Assembly: GCA_964058805.1 (NCBI GenBank)
Contig: CAXKVV010000008.1
Span: 186,001-250,000, forward strand
Reading direction: 5' to 3'
Length of the DNA: 64,000 nt
From: Schoenoplectus triqueter
Taxonomy: Eukaryota > Streptophyta > Magnoliopsida > Poales > Cyperaceae
Positions within the stretch are counted from its first letter, which is position 1. Each line of letters begins with the position of its first letter. The translations under genes were made by a program, and so were the position numbers. A model generated the notes under the pieces. The model did not search any database. It was not told where the DNA came from and saw nothing but the letters and a program-made list of their open reading frames with translations. Of this stretch, positions 24,301 to 35,812 are shown in pieces.

Positions 24301-25929
24301 TCCAATTAAATGCGCACATTTTTAATTTAGTCACTTTATTATCTTAAGACTTTTAAATATTGGGCCTTATATTATTTTGTGAATCCTAGTTATATTTAAG
24401 TTAATTAAGGCTCATTTGTTGGTCCAATATAATTTCAGTGTAAATCTTGTTTCTATTTGTATATATGGGCCCATATTTATTTCTACCAACTTATCCAATT
24501 TAACATTCCAAGTTATAGCTTAGCCCACGTACCAATTTAAATTCCTAAATCCACTATTCTCATACGGCCCAACATAGCCAACAGAGGGTAACATGGTCAT
24601 CTACCAGCAAAAAGGCCAAGGTGTTCAAGAAATTTCAAAGGCAACAGAGAACCAGCAGATCAAATCAGGGCACAAGCCAAACAAGCACAAGGGTCAGCAT
24701 TTACCAGAAACCAGTATAAACAAGCAAATGGTATAAGGCAGCAAGGACTGAGCCAAAATTCAAGGGCACATGATGGGTGTCAGCAACAGTTCCAATCAGA
24801 TAAGAATAACCAGCCAAATAGTTAGAGTACCATCAGATACTAGGGGGCACCTCGCTTCACTGGTACCAGGAGGTACCAGTGTACCAAGGTTCAGGGATAA
24901 GGTGAGTTACCAGAAACCAGGCCAGAAAAAGGTCACAGAGACCAGCAAGGATAGGAAAAGCAATACACCAGCATAGCAGCAACCCAGAACCCAATTAATA
25001 AGCAAGTAACCAGGCAACAAACCAGCAAAAGAACCAGGAAACGGGAATCTAGGGTTTACCAGTACCAACACAGAGGGGATTATGTTTCTCAGCCGCATAG
25101 AAAATAACCAACAACAATAGCCAGGCTCGATGGCCACACAAACAAGCATGCAAATCAAGATCAAAAACCAAACCAGCCCCTCACAAGGAAACAAAATGAG
25201 AATTAGGGTTTTTACCAGTAAAATAAACCAGGGGCAATACGATCAGCACAAAAGAGGCAGAAACCATGCAGGCCGAGCTCCACCCTCCACAAAAGCTCCG
25301 ACCACCTTCCTCTCTCTTAAAATGGCAACTCTCTTAGATTTCAGTTCTTATCAGTTTAAAAAAAAAATTGTCTCAGCGCATGAGAAGCAAATGGCAAATC
25401 CCAGAGAGAGGGGGGCCAGGAGGCTTTTATAGGCGAGGGAACAAAATGCAACGATCCCAGTGAAGTGACAAGTTAGGGACTAGGAAAATCGGCGAGGATC
25501 GGCCTCGCCAGAGGTGATTTGAGGCGAGTCAGAAGTATCATGACTAGCAAGGGAGAAACCGGGGTAGAGTGGTGGAGTTTCGAGGCGAGGAGACTCAAAC
25601 CTGGGAAGAGCGAAAGAGCAGCGAAGCTGCCTTGGGCTAGGGGGGAAAAAAACACGGGGAGCGAGAGAGAGAGTAAGGGCTATCGCCCGGGTAAGAGAGA
25701 GGGGGAGCGGAAAGGATGGGTCTCGGGAACAGACTGAGCGGGGAGAGAAAATGGCAGAGGCATTAAATGCCATTTAAGAAGAGAGAGGGCAGACGGAAAA
25801 GAGAAAAAAAAAGAAGAAGAGAGGAGAGAGAGATTCGGGTACTGAGATCCTCTGTGGCAGAAGTTTGTGGTTATTTGTGTGGCAATCAATTTCCTACCTT
25901 TTTTTATTATTATTCAAATTTAGGATTCA
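21365..25929 (-). mobile_element. Probable long solo LTR (about 4.56 kb), chromovirus-like
   Basis: Starts TGTCACACCCC on the plus strand, so the minus-strand end reads GGGGTGTGACA, a typical end of long chromoviral (Tekay/Del-like) LTRs. A candidate other end is GGATTCA at 25923-25929. TAAC flanks both sides (21361-21364 and 25930-25933), which may be a remnant target duplication. A minus-strand TATA box (CCTATAAAAGCC) sits near 25420-25435. Inside are local duplications (GGGCGCCACCAGC twice at 22067 and 22115; GGGAGCCTACACTGTACC twice at 22360 and 22438). No gag, pol or second LTR is present. The right boundary is the weakest part of the call. Confidence 0.5.
24540..25260 (+). repeat. ACCAG-rich, T-poor segment inside the long LTR
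   Basis: The word ACCAG (or AACCAG/TACCAG) recurs roughly every 15-40 bases over about 700 bp, and T is scarce on the plus strand. No tandem unit is fixed. Open frames here are a by-product of composition. Confidence 0.6.
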
Positions 25930-26485
25930 TAACATAAAATAATTAGATTAGCTTATTATGTTTTAGTTTTATAAATTATTGCGTTACGTTGTACCTTAAT
26001 TGAAATTAAGAATTTATGAATTTTATAAATATTTATATATATATATATATATTCCATTAAACATGAAGTCAAGTTAATTATTGAATTACGTTAAATCATT
26101 GAAATTATTATCTTAATTATCATTATTTTCTTAATTAAATTTTTCACGATTTAACAATAACACTAGCAGTAATGATTGAAGAAGAAACTCCAGACTAATT
26201 CAATAGATAGATCTGGCATATATTGATAACCTGAATTTTTTTTTGTAGTAGTAGTAGTAGGCGAAGAGCTTACTATTGTATATTCATCAAGGGCCTGCTC
26301 GCAGCTCTCCCGACGCAACTGTTTTGATGGGAAAAAACAAATTATGTGAGGGTGAATTTTTTTTCTCATTCAAACAATGACAAATAGGCAGCAACCGAAC
26401 ATGGCCTAAATAAAAATTCAAAAGAGTTACAGACATAGACAGAGTGCGAAAGGGATAGAATCAGAGAGAGATGCATTGGGGGGAG
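25930..26485. other. AT-rich intergenic DNA, no supported gene
   Basis: Contains a short (TA)n tract near 26035. No gene or element recognised. Confidence 0.4.
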
Positions 26486-27177
26486 TAGATATGGCAACTG
26501 GCCGGGTCGGGTCGGATTTATATCAAATTCGGAATCCGATCTGTCTTTTAAAATTCTCGGCCCGGTCTATTCAGTATTTACCTCCAGACCTAAAATTGAT
26601 GATTCGGTCTGCCTATGATGTTTGACGGGCTTATCCGCCCGTATCCGTCCCAGTCCGATTTTCTCAACAATATTTTTTTACTAGATTTTTTTAATTAAAT
26701 TATTACATAATCAATTAATAATTTATTTGATTAACGATTTCTCTCTTCTTAATATTATATATTTAGAGAATGATTATTGTATATAAACTAAAATGTTATT
26801 AAATATTTGCACTAGTATAAATTATTTAAGTCTAAAAATTATTAAATATTTACACCAACTCAAGTACTCAATTTATAAATTATGATATTTAATTAAAAGA
26901 ATTAATTTAAATGAACATTTTATTAGTTAAATTATTAATTTTACCCAATTTAATAAGTTGCTTATATATAATTATACATAACACATATAAATATATATTA
27001 CATATTATCAAAATTACGAGTCAGGTGGGCGGGTCTCACCCTAAACCCGTACCTGTCTGGCTCATCCTTTAATCTGGTCCGGCCCTATCCGTTTGACCTT
27101 CGAGCCGGGCGAGTTAGCCGTCAAATCGGACAGATCCAGATAGGCCGGACGGACCATGAGTTTTATTGCCATCTCTA
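26486..27177. mobile_element. hAT-like MITE with TAGATATGGCAAC ends (692 bp)
   Basis: Left end TAGATATGGCAACTGGCCGGG and right end ATTGCCATCTCTA are inverted repeats. The subterminal regions are unusually GC-rich (GGGTCGGGTCGG left, GCCGGACGGACC right) around an AT-rich core. Flanking octamers GGGGGGAG and GAGGAGAG agree at 6 of 8 positions, compatible with an old 8-bp hAT target duplication. Confidence 0.78.
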
Positions 27178-27835
27178 GAGGAGAGTAGTGTTATGTGCTA
27201 CAGTAGCCTGGTACATGTACTATTGGAACCCTATACAATATCTACTCAAATCCTGAATTCCCTAATGTTCTATTGCATTCTAGCTGCTTTCTTGCCTGAT
27301 CATCACCCGCTGACTGTTACTCCATTGGCCAGTGTAAGCCGGAAGTTTTGTCCTCAGCGCAGGCAGGTTTTTTGACTGATTCTAGAAGATGCGTCGATTC
27401 CGCTCCTTCCATATCTTTCTATAAGCCTGAAATGTTAGTTCAATCTTTTTGTAAACCCCTCAGGTGATAGGAGTATGCTTCTTTTGCTAGAAAGAAGAAG
27501 AAAAAATTTAGCAAAGGTTTTTTGTGCATGTCCAATGACCTTATTTTTTTTAACGTAGTTCTTCACATTCTTGTGTCAGAAAACATGTGATGCATGCAAA
27601 ATCCTAATTTAGTGTCAACATGGTTGGAGGAACTTCATCTCATACTCTACAATCACCAAAAAAATGTCAATCATGGGATTTGTTGTGATTATTTTTATTT
27701 AGTTTTGTATAACGTTTTGATCGACGGTATTGTTCTTTGCTTATTAATGTGCGCAAATGTGTAGTTTTGTGTATTTAGCTATGATAGCAACTTTTTGGAT
27801 TTAGGGAGACTTCAGGCGATTATATATTTATATAT
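27178..27835. other. Intergenic DNA of mixed composition
   Basis: 27180-27480 is less AT-rich and has a 60-codon open frame on the plus strand, but it matches nothing I know and has no gene context. The rest is AT-rich. Confidence 0.35.
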
Positions 27836-28255
27836 AGAGAGGGAGAGTTTGACTAAGAGTTCGACTATACATTTTGTAAAGCACATAGACGTTGTGTGTT
27901 TTGTATTTTATTTTTAATTTCAAGTCAGAAATAATCGATCTGATCCATTCAATCTAATATTTATATCAAAACCTATTAGTAAATCAAATTTTATATTTTT
28001 TTTATTTTTTTTCTGCTATTTTTTCTATTAAGGAGAAAATGACTTGATCTGAGAATTCTGATTCATCCAAAAATGATGGTTTTTCTTTTATCCAAAAAAA
28101 TAACAAATGAATTTTAAAAAATATAAAATTTGATTTGCTAATAGATTTTTATATGGAGATTAGATTGAGTGGTTTGGATCGATCATTTCTGACTTAAAAT
28201 TAATAATAGAGCGCAAAGCACACAACGCTCTTGTGCTTTGCAAAGCACCATAGCC

Positions 28256-28258
<3 letters not shown>
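27836..28258. mobile_element. Microsatellite-bounded foldback element M-A
   Basis: Inverted arms: AAGTCAGAAATAATCGATCT and TTAGTAAATCAAATTTTATA on the left match the reverse complement of TTTGATTTGCTAATAG and GATCGATCATTTCTGACTTA on the right. The outer parts read GTAAAGCACA and GTGCTTTGCAAAGCACCATAG. It abuts GAGAGGGAGAG on the left and a long (TA)n/(GA)n tract on the right. Confidence 0.75.

Positions 28259-28320
<62 letters not shown>
28259..28320. repeat. (TA)n(GA)n microsatellite
   Basis: About 20 TA units followed by about 10 GA units, sitting exactly between foldbacks M-A and M-B. Confidence 0.9.
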
Positions 28321-28735
28321 TTTGTCTATTGTGCTTCCAGTAGCACTTCGACCGAAAACGCTACCAGTACAAATTTTAATTTTTCATGCTCAAAATTTCA
28401 ATTTAAGTAGCTCAATAAAATCTTTATATCATAATCTTTTAGAATACTAATTTTTATCGTGTTTGGAGTTAGTTTACTATGCTTAATTATTTTTAGAAAG
28501 TAAACATTTTTAACATACAAATTTTATTATTTTTCTATCATTTTAGGGCTATATTTTAAAAATCATTAAGTATAGTAAATTAAATCCAAACACGATAAAA
28601 ATTAATATTCTATTATATTATGATATAAAGATTTTATTGAACTACTTAAATTGAAATTTTGAGCATGAAAAATTAAAATTTAGACTGATAGCGTTTCGAC
28701 CGAAGTACTACTGGAAGCACAATAGACAAATTATA
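28321..28735. mobile_element. Microsatellite-bounded foldback element M-B
   Basis: Near-perfect inverted repeat with arms of about 190 bp: TTTGTCTATTGTGCTTCCAG at the left end, the inverse CTGGAAGCACAATAGACAAA at the right end, and TTTTTATCGTGTTTGGA versus TCCAAACACGATAAAAA near the centre. One (TA)n(GA)n tract lies on the left, TATATATAG on the right. Confidence 0.85.
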
Positions 28736-28923
28736 TATAGGCTGTTTTTAAAAATAATTTAAAAAATAGTTAGAAAGCTCAAAAAATTATGAAATTTAAT
28801 ATCTTACAAGATTTTGATATGACGAAATTATTGAACAACTTAGATTTACCATTTGAGATATTAGGATATGAAATCTCACCTCGAAGCAATAACGATTTTT
28901 TTACTTTGCAAAGCACCATAAGC

Positions 28924-28926
<3 letters not shown>
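28736..28926. mobile_element. Partial foldback element M-C
   Basis: Its right end CTTTGCAAAGCACCATAAGC resembles the right end of M-A, and it abuts a (CT)n(TA)n tract. The left arm is missing or unrelated, so it is a truncated or recombinant copy. Confidence 0.5.

Positions 28927-28975
<49 letters not shown>
28927..28975. repeat. (CT)n(TA)n microsatellite
   Basis: About 15 CT units followed by about 9 TA units between M-C and M-D. Confidence 0.9.
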
Positions 28976-29379
28976 GTAAAGATACCGTGAGCTTAAGCTC
29001 ACGGAGGTCTTCCGTGAGCTTAACTCAAAAAATATAACAAATCATCTCCAAATTTTAATTTATCATTCTCACTAAATTTTTTATATGAAAATCTCATGGG
29101 ATGCAAAAATTTGGAGCGTTTTGAGCTTTTTAAGTCGTGGTTTTTAATTTTTAAAAATCAACTCTAAAAATAATAATAAAATATTTAATATTTGAACATC
29201 ATTTTAGAAAAATAAAAACTATGGGTTAAAAATCTCAAACACTCCAAATTTTTGCATCCCACAATATTTTCATATAAAAAATTTAATGAGCATGATAAAT
29301 TAAAATTTGAGAATGATTTGATTTATTTTTTGAGTTAAGCTCACGGAAGGCCTCCGTGAGCTTAAGCTCACGGTATCTT

Positions 29380-29387
<8 letters not shown>
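28976..29387. mobile_element. Microsatellite-bounded foldback element, family M-D copy 2
   Basis: Ends GTAAAGATACCGTGAGCTTA and TAAGCTCACGGTATCTTTAC are exact inverted repeats. Each is followed by a nested palindrome (AGCTTAAGCT; CTCACGGAGG / GGCCTCCGTGAG). The arms stay complementary for ~190 bp. Same family as 16211-16625, and both copies abut (TA)n/(CT)n tracts. Confidence 0.85.
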
Positions 29388-29423
<36 letters not shown>

Positions 29424-29431
29424 AGAGAGAG
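29388..29431. repeat. (TA)n(GA)n microsatellite
   Basis: About 16 TA units and a short GA run between M-D and M-E. Confidence 0.85.
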
Positions 29432-29783
29432 AATTAGACTATGATGTTATGCATAGCACAGATCGCGATCATGTTATGGATTGGTTTATTCGTTATTTAA
29501 GTGCAAATGGTCGATCTAATCGTATAAAATAATTTTCGTATGAATAGACATAGGCCAAATTTATATTTTTTTTAGAATATTTTTATTATTTTTAAAATAG
29601 TTAAAAAATCACTTGATTTAGTTATTATGAGTCATTCAAAAGAAACGATTTTCTAACTATCTTAAAAAATTATAAAAAATATTAAATTTGATCTATGTTT
29701 AAATATTCATATAAAAATTATTTTGTATGGTTAGATTGATTATTTATATTTTAATAACGAATAACCAATCCATAGCACAGACG

Positions 29784-31163
29784 TGATGTAGATTTTGCTA
29801 AGCTAATAAATACCCTAATTTATACTTAATTTCAGCCGCAAGCGCACGGCCTAGTCAAGTAGTAGTTGGGGTGTCGAACCACAAGGACAAGGATGAATTA
29901 CCGGTTCTAACAAGTTTCACTAATCTAGACAATCAAAAGTGAGCTTTGTATTAAACTAAAAGTAAATAAATCTAACAATAATGACTGGAAAGTTTATCAA
30001 ATTGAGGATTCTAGGGGTTTTCGGCTTCACTCTTACTCGTTTGGTCAATTCACTCAATTTGATCTTTTACTATGTTCTAGTGTTTGTTGGGGATTCAATC
30101 TCAGATTTTAGTACCAAATTTACACTTTCGTGGCTTGATACCGTACCTAAACAATTCGGGTTTCACGATTAAGTACTTCACCTTACAAGTCTAAGCTCAT
30201 TAAGATCAGTGAGTCACTTTGGCATAACCTAGATTTTGTACTTCGTCTTTCGGTACCTCACACAATTTCTAAGGTTTCCTCGGTTTTCCCTTAGGTAATA
30301 AGTTTCACGGTTAAGTACTTGGCCTACAACCTAGATCACTATTTTGGGTCAGAAGATTCAGTTCCACCTTTCGGTTTCCGCTTTCACTTCTAGGGTAATA
30401 TGCAGTTGATTAAAACTAAGCATTCAATTTAGACAAAACAACAATCACAAACAACAAGAACTAAAAGATCAACAAACGAGTAAATTAAATCATTCGAGTT
30501 ATCGAGTTTACACCTAGACCCCTAGAAGGGTGTTTAGCCACAAATCATGTCAAAGATTGTATCAAGATTCATGTTTAAACAACAGTACAACATGAGAAAA
30601 GAGTAAAGAAAAGAATAAACCAAGAAGATCTACGATTTCTCGCCCGGTTCTTGAGTTCTCCTTCAAATTATCCCTCCAATGGTGTTCTTCCTCTTCTTTC
30701 TTGCTTGGGATCTCCTCTCCAGACAGTTGAGAGATATTCTGGGCGAGAGGAAGTTAAAAATCCATATCTTTCTTGAGAAAACCGCTTCAAAGCTCAAAAT
30801 TCGCGTTTCCAGCCCAATTTTTGCGGTCCGCAATTCCCATAATTGCGGTCCGCAATTTTTATCATTTTTTTCAGAATGAACCAGAGAGCATTTGCGGTCC
30901 GCAATTTTTAATTGCGGTCCGCAATTTTGGTATGGGAATGCTTTTAACTTGATTTCTTCGTGTAAATCCGACCCATCTCGTTCCAAACATTATTTCTCAT
31001 GTTAACATCTTTGTTTACACTCAATGACCTGCAAAATAACAAGAAATACAGCAGTATCTCGAACTCGACATAAAAACTAAATAAATTCTTAACAATTAAC
31101 ATAAAATGCATAGTTTTTGAGATAAAACCCTAATTGAATATAGTATATAAATGAGGCTTATCA
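29784..31163 (-). repeat. Athila 3' LTR (1,380 bp)
   Basis: Begins TGATGTAGATTTTGCTAAGC and ends GAGGCTTATCA on the plus strand. Holds four copies of the TTGCGGTCCGCAA palindrome at 30822-30937. It keeps a 284-bp block (30061-30344), with an internal repeat of TTTCAC(G)(A/G)TTAAGTACTT, that the other LTR lacks. Confidence 0.95.
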
Positions 31164-31185
31164 AATTCCCCCAAACTTAAACCTT
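31164..31185 (-). promoter_or_regulatory. Polypurine tract
   Basis: Minus-strand AAGTTTGGGGGAATT lies directly next to the 3' LTR, the expected place of the plus-strand primer. Confidence 0.8.
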
Positions 31186-32353
31186 GCTTGTCCCTAAGCA
31201 AGATTCAGTCAGAGATCTAGGGTGCATCTCTAAACTAAGCAAAGTTCCAAGGAAATCTAACCTACATGCAAAAGGTCGTGAGTTGTTTGAAAAAGAGGTG
31301 ACTAACCCTAAGACAAATCCTTTCAAATTTGTTCGGTCATTAATTGGAGTTTTTGGGAAAAGCTTTGGGAATTGTTCGTTATTTCCGACTTCACACGTGG
31401 TGTTTTACTCGAGGAGTTTTATCTCAGACTCCTACTTTCAATGTAATGCCCTAGAATCTTTCTAAAAAAATGATGAACACTAAAGTTTTTCCTTCCCTCA
31501 ACTATGAAATGAAACCAAGAAAATCCATAAAAGAAGAAAAATTAGAGTGTTAATCCTGAACCTCGCGTGGGTTATTTTTGTGTAACTCAAAGTTTTATTA
31601 AGAAACCCTAAATGCGCACATGAGGCTACCTCGTGCCGTGTTGGGGGTTAGGGAGTTCCATAATACCGCCCTAGCACATTTGAGGCTTAATTTGACCTTA
31701 TTTGAATCAGAATTTTTCTTTTTATTTGTTTGCGAATGTCACGGCATGTGTACTCTTAACCATGGTGCCTCGATAATTTGGACCTTCTAAAGATTTACAT
31801 ATTGATTTTCAGGTCCTTTTGATTTTTTTTTTAGAAGCACCGGTCGACACTTGCCATAAGCACTCTTTCTTAATTAAGTTTTTCATTTAAAATAAACAAA
31901 TAAATTGGATTTCTAAGGTTTGATAAAAAATTTTGGGAGGACGTCAATTCTTAAACACTCATCATTCTAGAAACTTCCTAGGACATATTCTTTTCTGATT
32001 TTTCGGACCCAAGAACCCTTTTCATTGACCACCTGTTATTTTAGAAAAGTTTGTATATTCCCGTATCAATTTCCCAAAATTTCCAAAAAGACTACTCCTT
32101 TGCCAAAATTTCCCTTAAGGTTTTTCAAAACTTTTTGCAAAATTACCCACTAAAATTTAAATTTCTAAAAAAAAATTGCAATAATCTTAATGCAACAATA
32201 ATAACAACTACATGCTATGCAGATACAAGTAAGTTCAAAATACTCCCCCAAACTTAAATCAAGCATTGTCCTTAATGCGTGAAAGAAAAGAAAGGTATAA
32301 AGAATTTACAATGGAAGAAGACAATGGAGGCGGGCGGGGTTGAGGCGGGTGCC
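31186..32353 (-). other. Athila untranslated region between env-like ORF and 3' LTR
   Basis: Internal retrotransposon sequence with no long frame in the sense strand. Another CCCCCAAACTTAAA word near 32245 repeats the polypurine-tract sequence, a possible second (central or decoy) tract. Confidence 0.6.
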
Positions 32354-33777
32354 TCAATCGCTAGGTGGGGGTCCATCCCCCGCGGGAGGGTCCTGAGGGA
32401 ACCACCGTGGATCCACCTGGTAAGCAGGGAATTGGGGTTGTGGGTAATCGCCACGGTTGATGTGCCAATTGTTGATGTGTTGGGTGAGGTTCCACACGTC
32501 TTGCACCCTTCGGTCCATGTCACCCATCCAACCATACATATGATGCATGTGTTGGGTGGCCTGAGTTGTGAAGGCGGAGAAATTGGAGTTCATTTGAACC
32601 ATTTGCTCGTAGAGCATTTGGTTTGTGATGTCACCCTGGTGGGAAGGCGGCGGTGTTTGATGTGTGGATTGAGGAGTTTGTGGTTGAGGGGACGTCGGAG
32701 GAACTAAATTGGCGGCTTGGTGATACATGGCGGGATTGGCCCATGTACTAAGGTCTTTGGGGTCAAGTTTGATGGGAAGGGGTAACGGAAGTCTGTTGGA
32801 GTGTGGGCCAATTTGGTAGAACTTGCGGCCCTCTTTCCGAAGTACCTTACTGATAACCAATTGACTTAAGTTGACCTTGGTTGGACCCGGTTCGACAACT
32901 CGAAAAACTGGTTCCCCCTCTTTAAGGACTTTGTAAAAATATGCAATGCTAGTGATTACCCCCCCCCTATAGAAATTGTACCCGCACCTTTGGGATTCTT
33001 AGCGATTTTGGCCAAATTGTTCATAACAAAAAATGCTACATGTGGCCGGAGGGATGGGTGTTTCCAGTTGTATAGCATGCAATACAAAAAAAAAAAATCT
33101 TTCATACTCATTTTGGAAGATGTTTCCCCCCTACCCATGATGGATTGAGCCAAGACACGTTGTATGTATTTTAAAGCGGGGTGTTGGATTTGGCTCGCCA
33201 TCATAGTCATTTGTGGTGCCCCACACAATTGCGTCTCAAATTCCGCTTGAGAGACGCCGTATTCCCAATCTACCTTTAAATACATGTCATCCTCAAATGG
33301 AACCGAGAGTGCCGTGCACACATCTTCCTCATTGAGATTGAAAAGTTTGCCATCAAGTTGAAATTGGATGCTCATTTCATCCTTTGTTTCATCCCACTCA
33401 AAAGATGATAGAAATTCAAGAGTGAGTGTTTTGTAACAAAGTTCTTCCATGTGCAAGACATCCCATAACCCAATCCCAGAGAGTAAAAGTTTTACCTCGT
33501 CATAGATGCCGAGAGTTCGCATAGTGACATCGTCAAGGTAGCGGGATGGCACGAACTTTCGCTTTTGGAATAGATCAAAGTTTTTGCTGCATTGGGATGC
33601 TCATGCAGCCCATTTAATGCCTCGATAAGGGAGGTTGTTCTCGGGCCATTGCTCTCGCGGTGTATTGGAGAAGTCGAGTTCATCCATTTCATGGTCGATG
33701 TCTGGCGCAGAACTCGAACTTCCCTTTCGCTTCTTTGCGGCGCCCTTAGGCCCAGCGGATGTTCTCTTGACAGGCAT
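32354..33777 (-). pseudogene. Athila env-like ORF (ATHILA ORF-1 family), broken
   Basis: Sense-strand frames from an ATG at 33777 (Lys/Ser-rich start), through 33552-32956 (YLDDVTMRTLGIYDEVKLLL, FQLDGKLFNLNEEDVC), to 32860-32354 (Pro/Gln-rich tail). This is the plant Athila third ORF, sometimes called env-like. It is split into three frames: a shift near 33600, and another near a C(8) run at ~32960. No clear membrane segment is visible in what remains. No function is demonstrated for the family. Confidence 0.75.
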
Positions 33778-33839
33778 GGCGGGTGTGTGAGGTATGTGGT
33801 CGGTTAGGGTTTTGGTAAAAAAAATTGTCGGACCGAAGT

Positions 33840-34370
33840 TTTTGGGTTGCGGACCGCAAAAACTGGTGCAAGATCGGGAGATTTGGAGTTTTTCACGCCG
33901 GTGAGTGAGAATGGTGGTATGGAGAGGGTGGATTCGGTGTAGGGGCGCACCTAGAGTTTTGAGAGAAGAGGAGGGTGAGGGTTGATGAGAGGAAATGACT
34001 AGATAGATCTAATATAGGTTGAGGAGAAGAGGAGATTGAAGTGGTTGAAAGGGTGGAAGAGGAAGTGGTGTGAGTGGGGTGAGAGGATGTATTTTCGGTT
34101 TTGAAGGAGTTGGAGGGGTGTGGTAGGTAAAGGGATGGTTTGGAGAAGAAGAAAGGTTGAAAGGTTGCGGCTGGGCATAATTGCGGACCGCAATTTTGAA
34201 ATTTGCGGACCGCAATTATGCTCTGGAGTTCTCTGGTTCGGCATGCAAAATTTGCGGTCCGCAATTATGTAAATTGCGGTTCGCAGTTGATCTCTAGAAT
34301 TCGGAAATAAAAAATGCAAAATTTACGGTCCGCAGGTTTGGGATTTGCGGTCCGCAAATACTTTTTTTTT
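33840..34370 (-). repeat. Spacer with a cluster of TTGCGGTCCGCAA palindromes
   Basis: Lies between the env-like ORF and integrase. One palindrome at ~33846 and about six at 34183-34366, some degenerate. Long ORFs here are not real genes. See the finding on the palindromes. Confidence 0.8.
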
Positions 34371-34462
34371 TTTTTTAAAAGATCAACAACAGAATCATGA
34401 AACTTAGGTTGCCTCCCAAGAAGCGCTTAGTTTATTGTCGCTAGCTCGACCCTTCTTCCGGT

Positions 34463-35812
34463 TTAATTGTTTGGTGCATTTGAGAGGGAAATATCAATTT
34501 CCTCCTCAATCGGTTCATCACGACGGTAGTGTTTGAGTCGGTGTCCATTTACTGTGAATGCTCCAGTCTTTTCACTCCAAATTTCCACAGCTCCATGATC
34601 GAAAACCTTTTGAACTCGATATGGTCCCGTCCATCTTGATCGCAACTTTCCCGAAAAGAGTTTGAGCCGTGAGTTAAAAAGAAGCACACATTCTCCGATT
34701 CGGAAGGACCGCCGTAATATCGTTTTGTCATGCCATAACCTTGTCTTCTCTTTGTAAAGTGCGGCGCTATCATATGCTGCAAGACGAAGCTCCTCGAGTT
34801 CATGTATGTCCAAAATCCTTTTCTCTCATGCCGATTTCATATCAAAGTTTAAGGTCCGAATTGCCCAATAGGCTTTATGCTCCAGCTCGACCGGCAAATG
34901 ACAAGGTTTTTCGTATACCATTTTAAACGGTGTCATCCCTATGGGTGTTTTGTATGCAGTCCGATATGCCCACAGTGCTTCATCCAATTTTAACGACCAA
35001 TCTTTTCTCGTGTGTCCCACCGTTTTCTACAATATGTTCTTGATTTCTCGGTTTGATACTTCTACTTGTCCGCTCGTTTGAGGATGATAAGGAGTAGCAA
35101 CTTTGTGTTTCACTCCATATTTCTCAAGAAGATTTCTGAATTGGCGGTTTATGAAGTGAGATCCACCGTCGCTAATCACAACCCGCGGTACCCCGAACCG
35201 TGGGAAAATAGTCTTTTTGAAAAACCTATTTACAACAATCGAGTCCGCATTCGGGCATGCCAACGCTTCAACCCATTTGGAGACATAGTCTACTGCCACA
35301 AGGATAAATCGGTTTCCACATGAGCTAGGAAATGGTCCCATAAAATCTGCTCCCCAAACATCAAACAATTCAATTTCTAAAATACCTTTTTGGGGCATTT
35401 CATTGCGCCGAGATATGTTACCCATTCGTTGACATTTGTCACATGCTTTGACAAAGCTTCTTACGTCCTTGAAGAGGGTCGGCCAAAAGAAACCTGCTTG
35501 CAGAATTTTTGCTGCTGTTTTGTCGGTTGCCGAATGTCCGCCATAAGGGGAGGAGTGGCAATGAAACAGGACGGATGACATTTCATCTTCTGGGATACAT
35601 CTTCTGTGGATGCCATCGACACCAAGTTTGAAGAGAAGCGGGTCGTCCCAAAAATAGTGTCTTACTTCTGACAGAAATTTCTTTCTTTGTTGATAGGTCA
35701 TGTCGGGCGGCATTATTCCACAAGCGAGAAAGTTGACTATGTCCGCGAACCATGGCAATCGGTGGTTGCTGATGTAGTACAGTTGTTCCTCAGTGAAGGA
35801 GTTGTCGATCGG
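34463..35812 (-). pseudogene. Athila integrase domain
   Basis: Minus-strand frame with the HHCC zinc-binding region (Cys pair CDKC near 35450), catalytic core words [20 protein letters not shown] and SDGGSHF, and a C-terminal part GPYRVQKVFDHGAVEIW. It inserts the cDNA into chromatin. The frame is broken in place by TAG at 35027-35029 and TGA at 34826-34828, both without a shift of frame. Confidence 0.9.

Noticed and set aside
25130..25889. Several overlapping open frames on both strands
   Set aside because: They follow from low T content and purine bias in the long LTR. None shows a domain, and all overlap each other.
27166..27375. Plus-strand frame after the hAT MITE
   Set aside because: Composition is mildly coding-like but there is no match and it begins inside the MITE end.
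28789..29037. Open frame with SLSLSLS and IYIYIY repeats
   Set aside because: Translated microsatellite (CT)n(TA)n between foldback elements, not a gene.
30663..30986. Open frames in both Athila LTRs (also 40659-40951)
   Set aside because: They lie in LTR sequence and arise partly from the GCGGTCCGC palindromes. No protein family.
32279..32707. Plus-strand open frame antisense to the env-like ORF
   Set aside because: Mirror of the His/Pro/Gln-rich minus-strand frame, a shadow.
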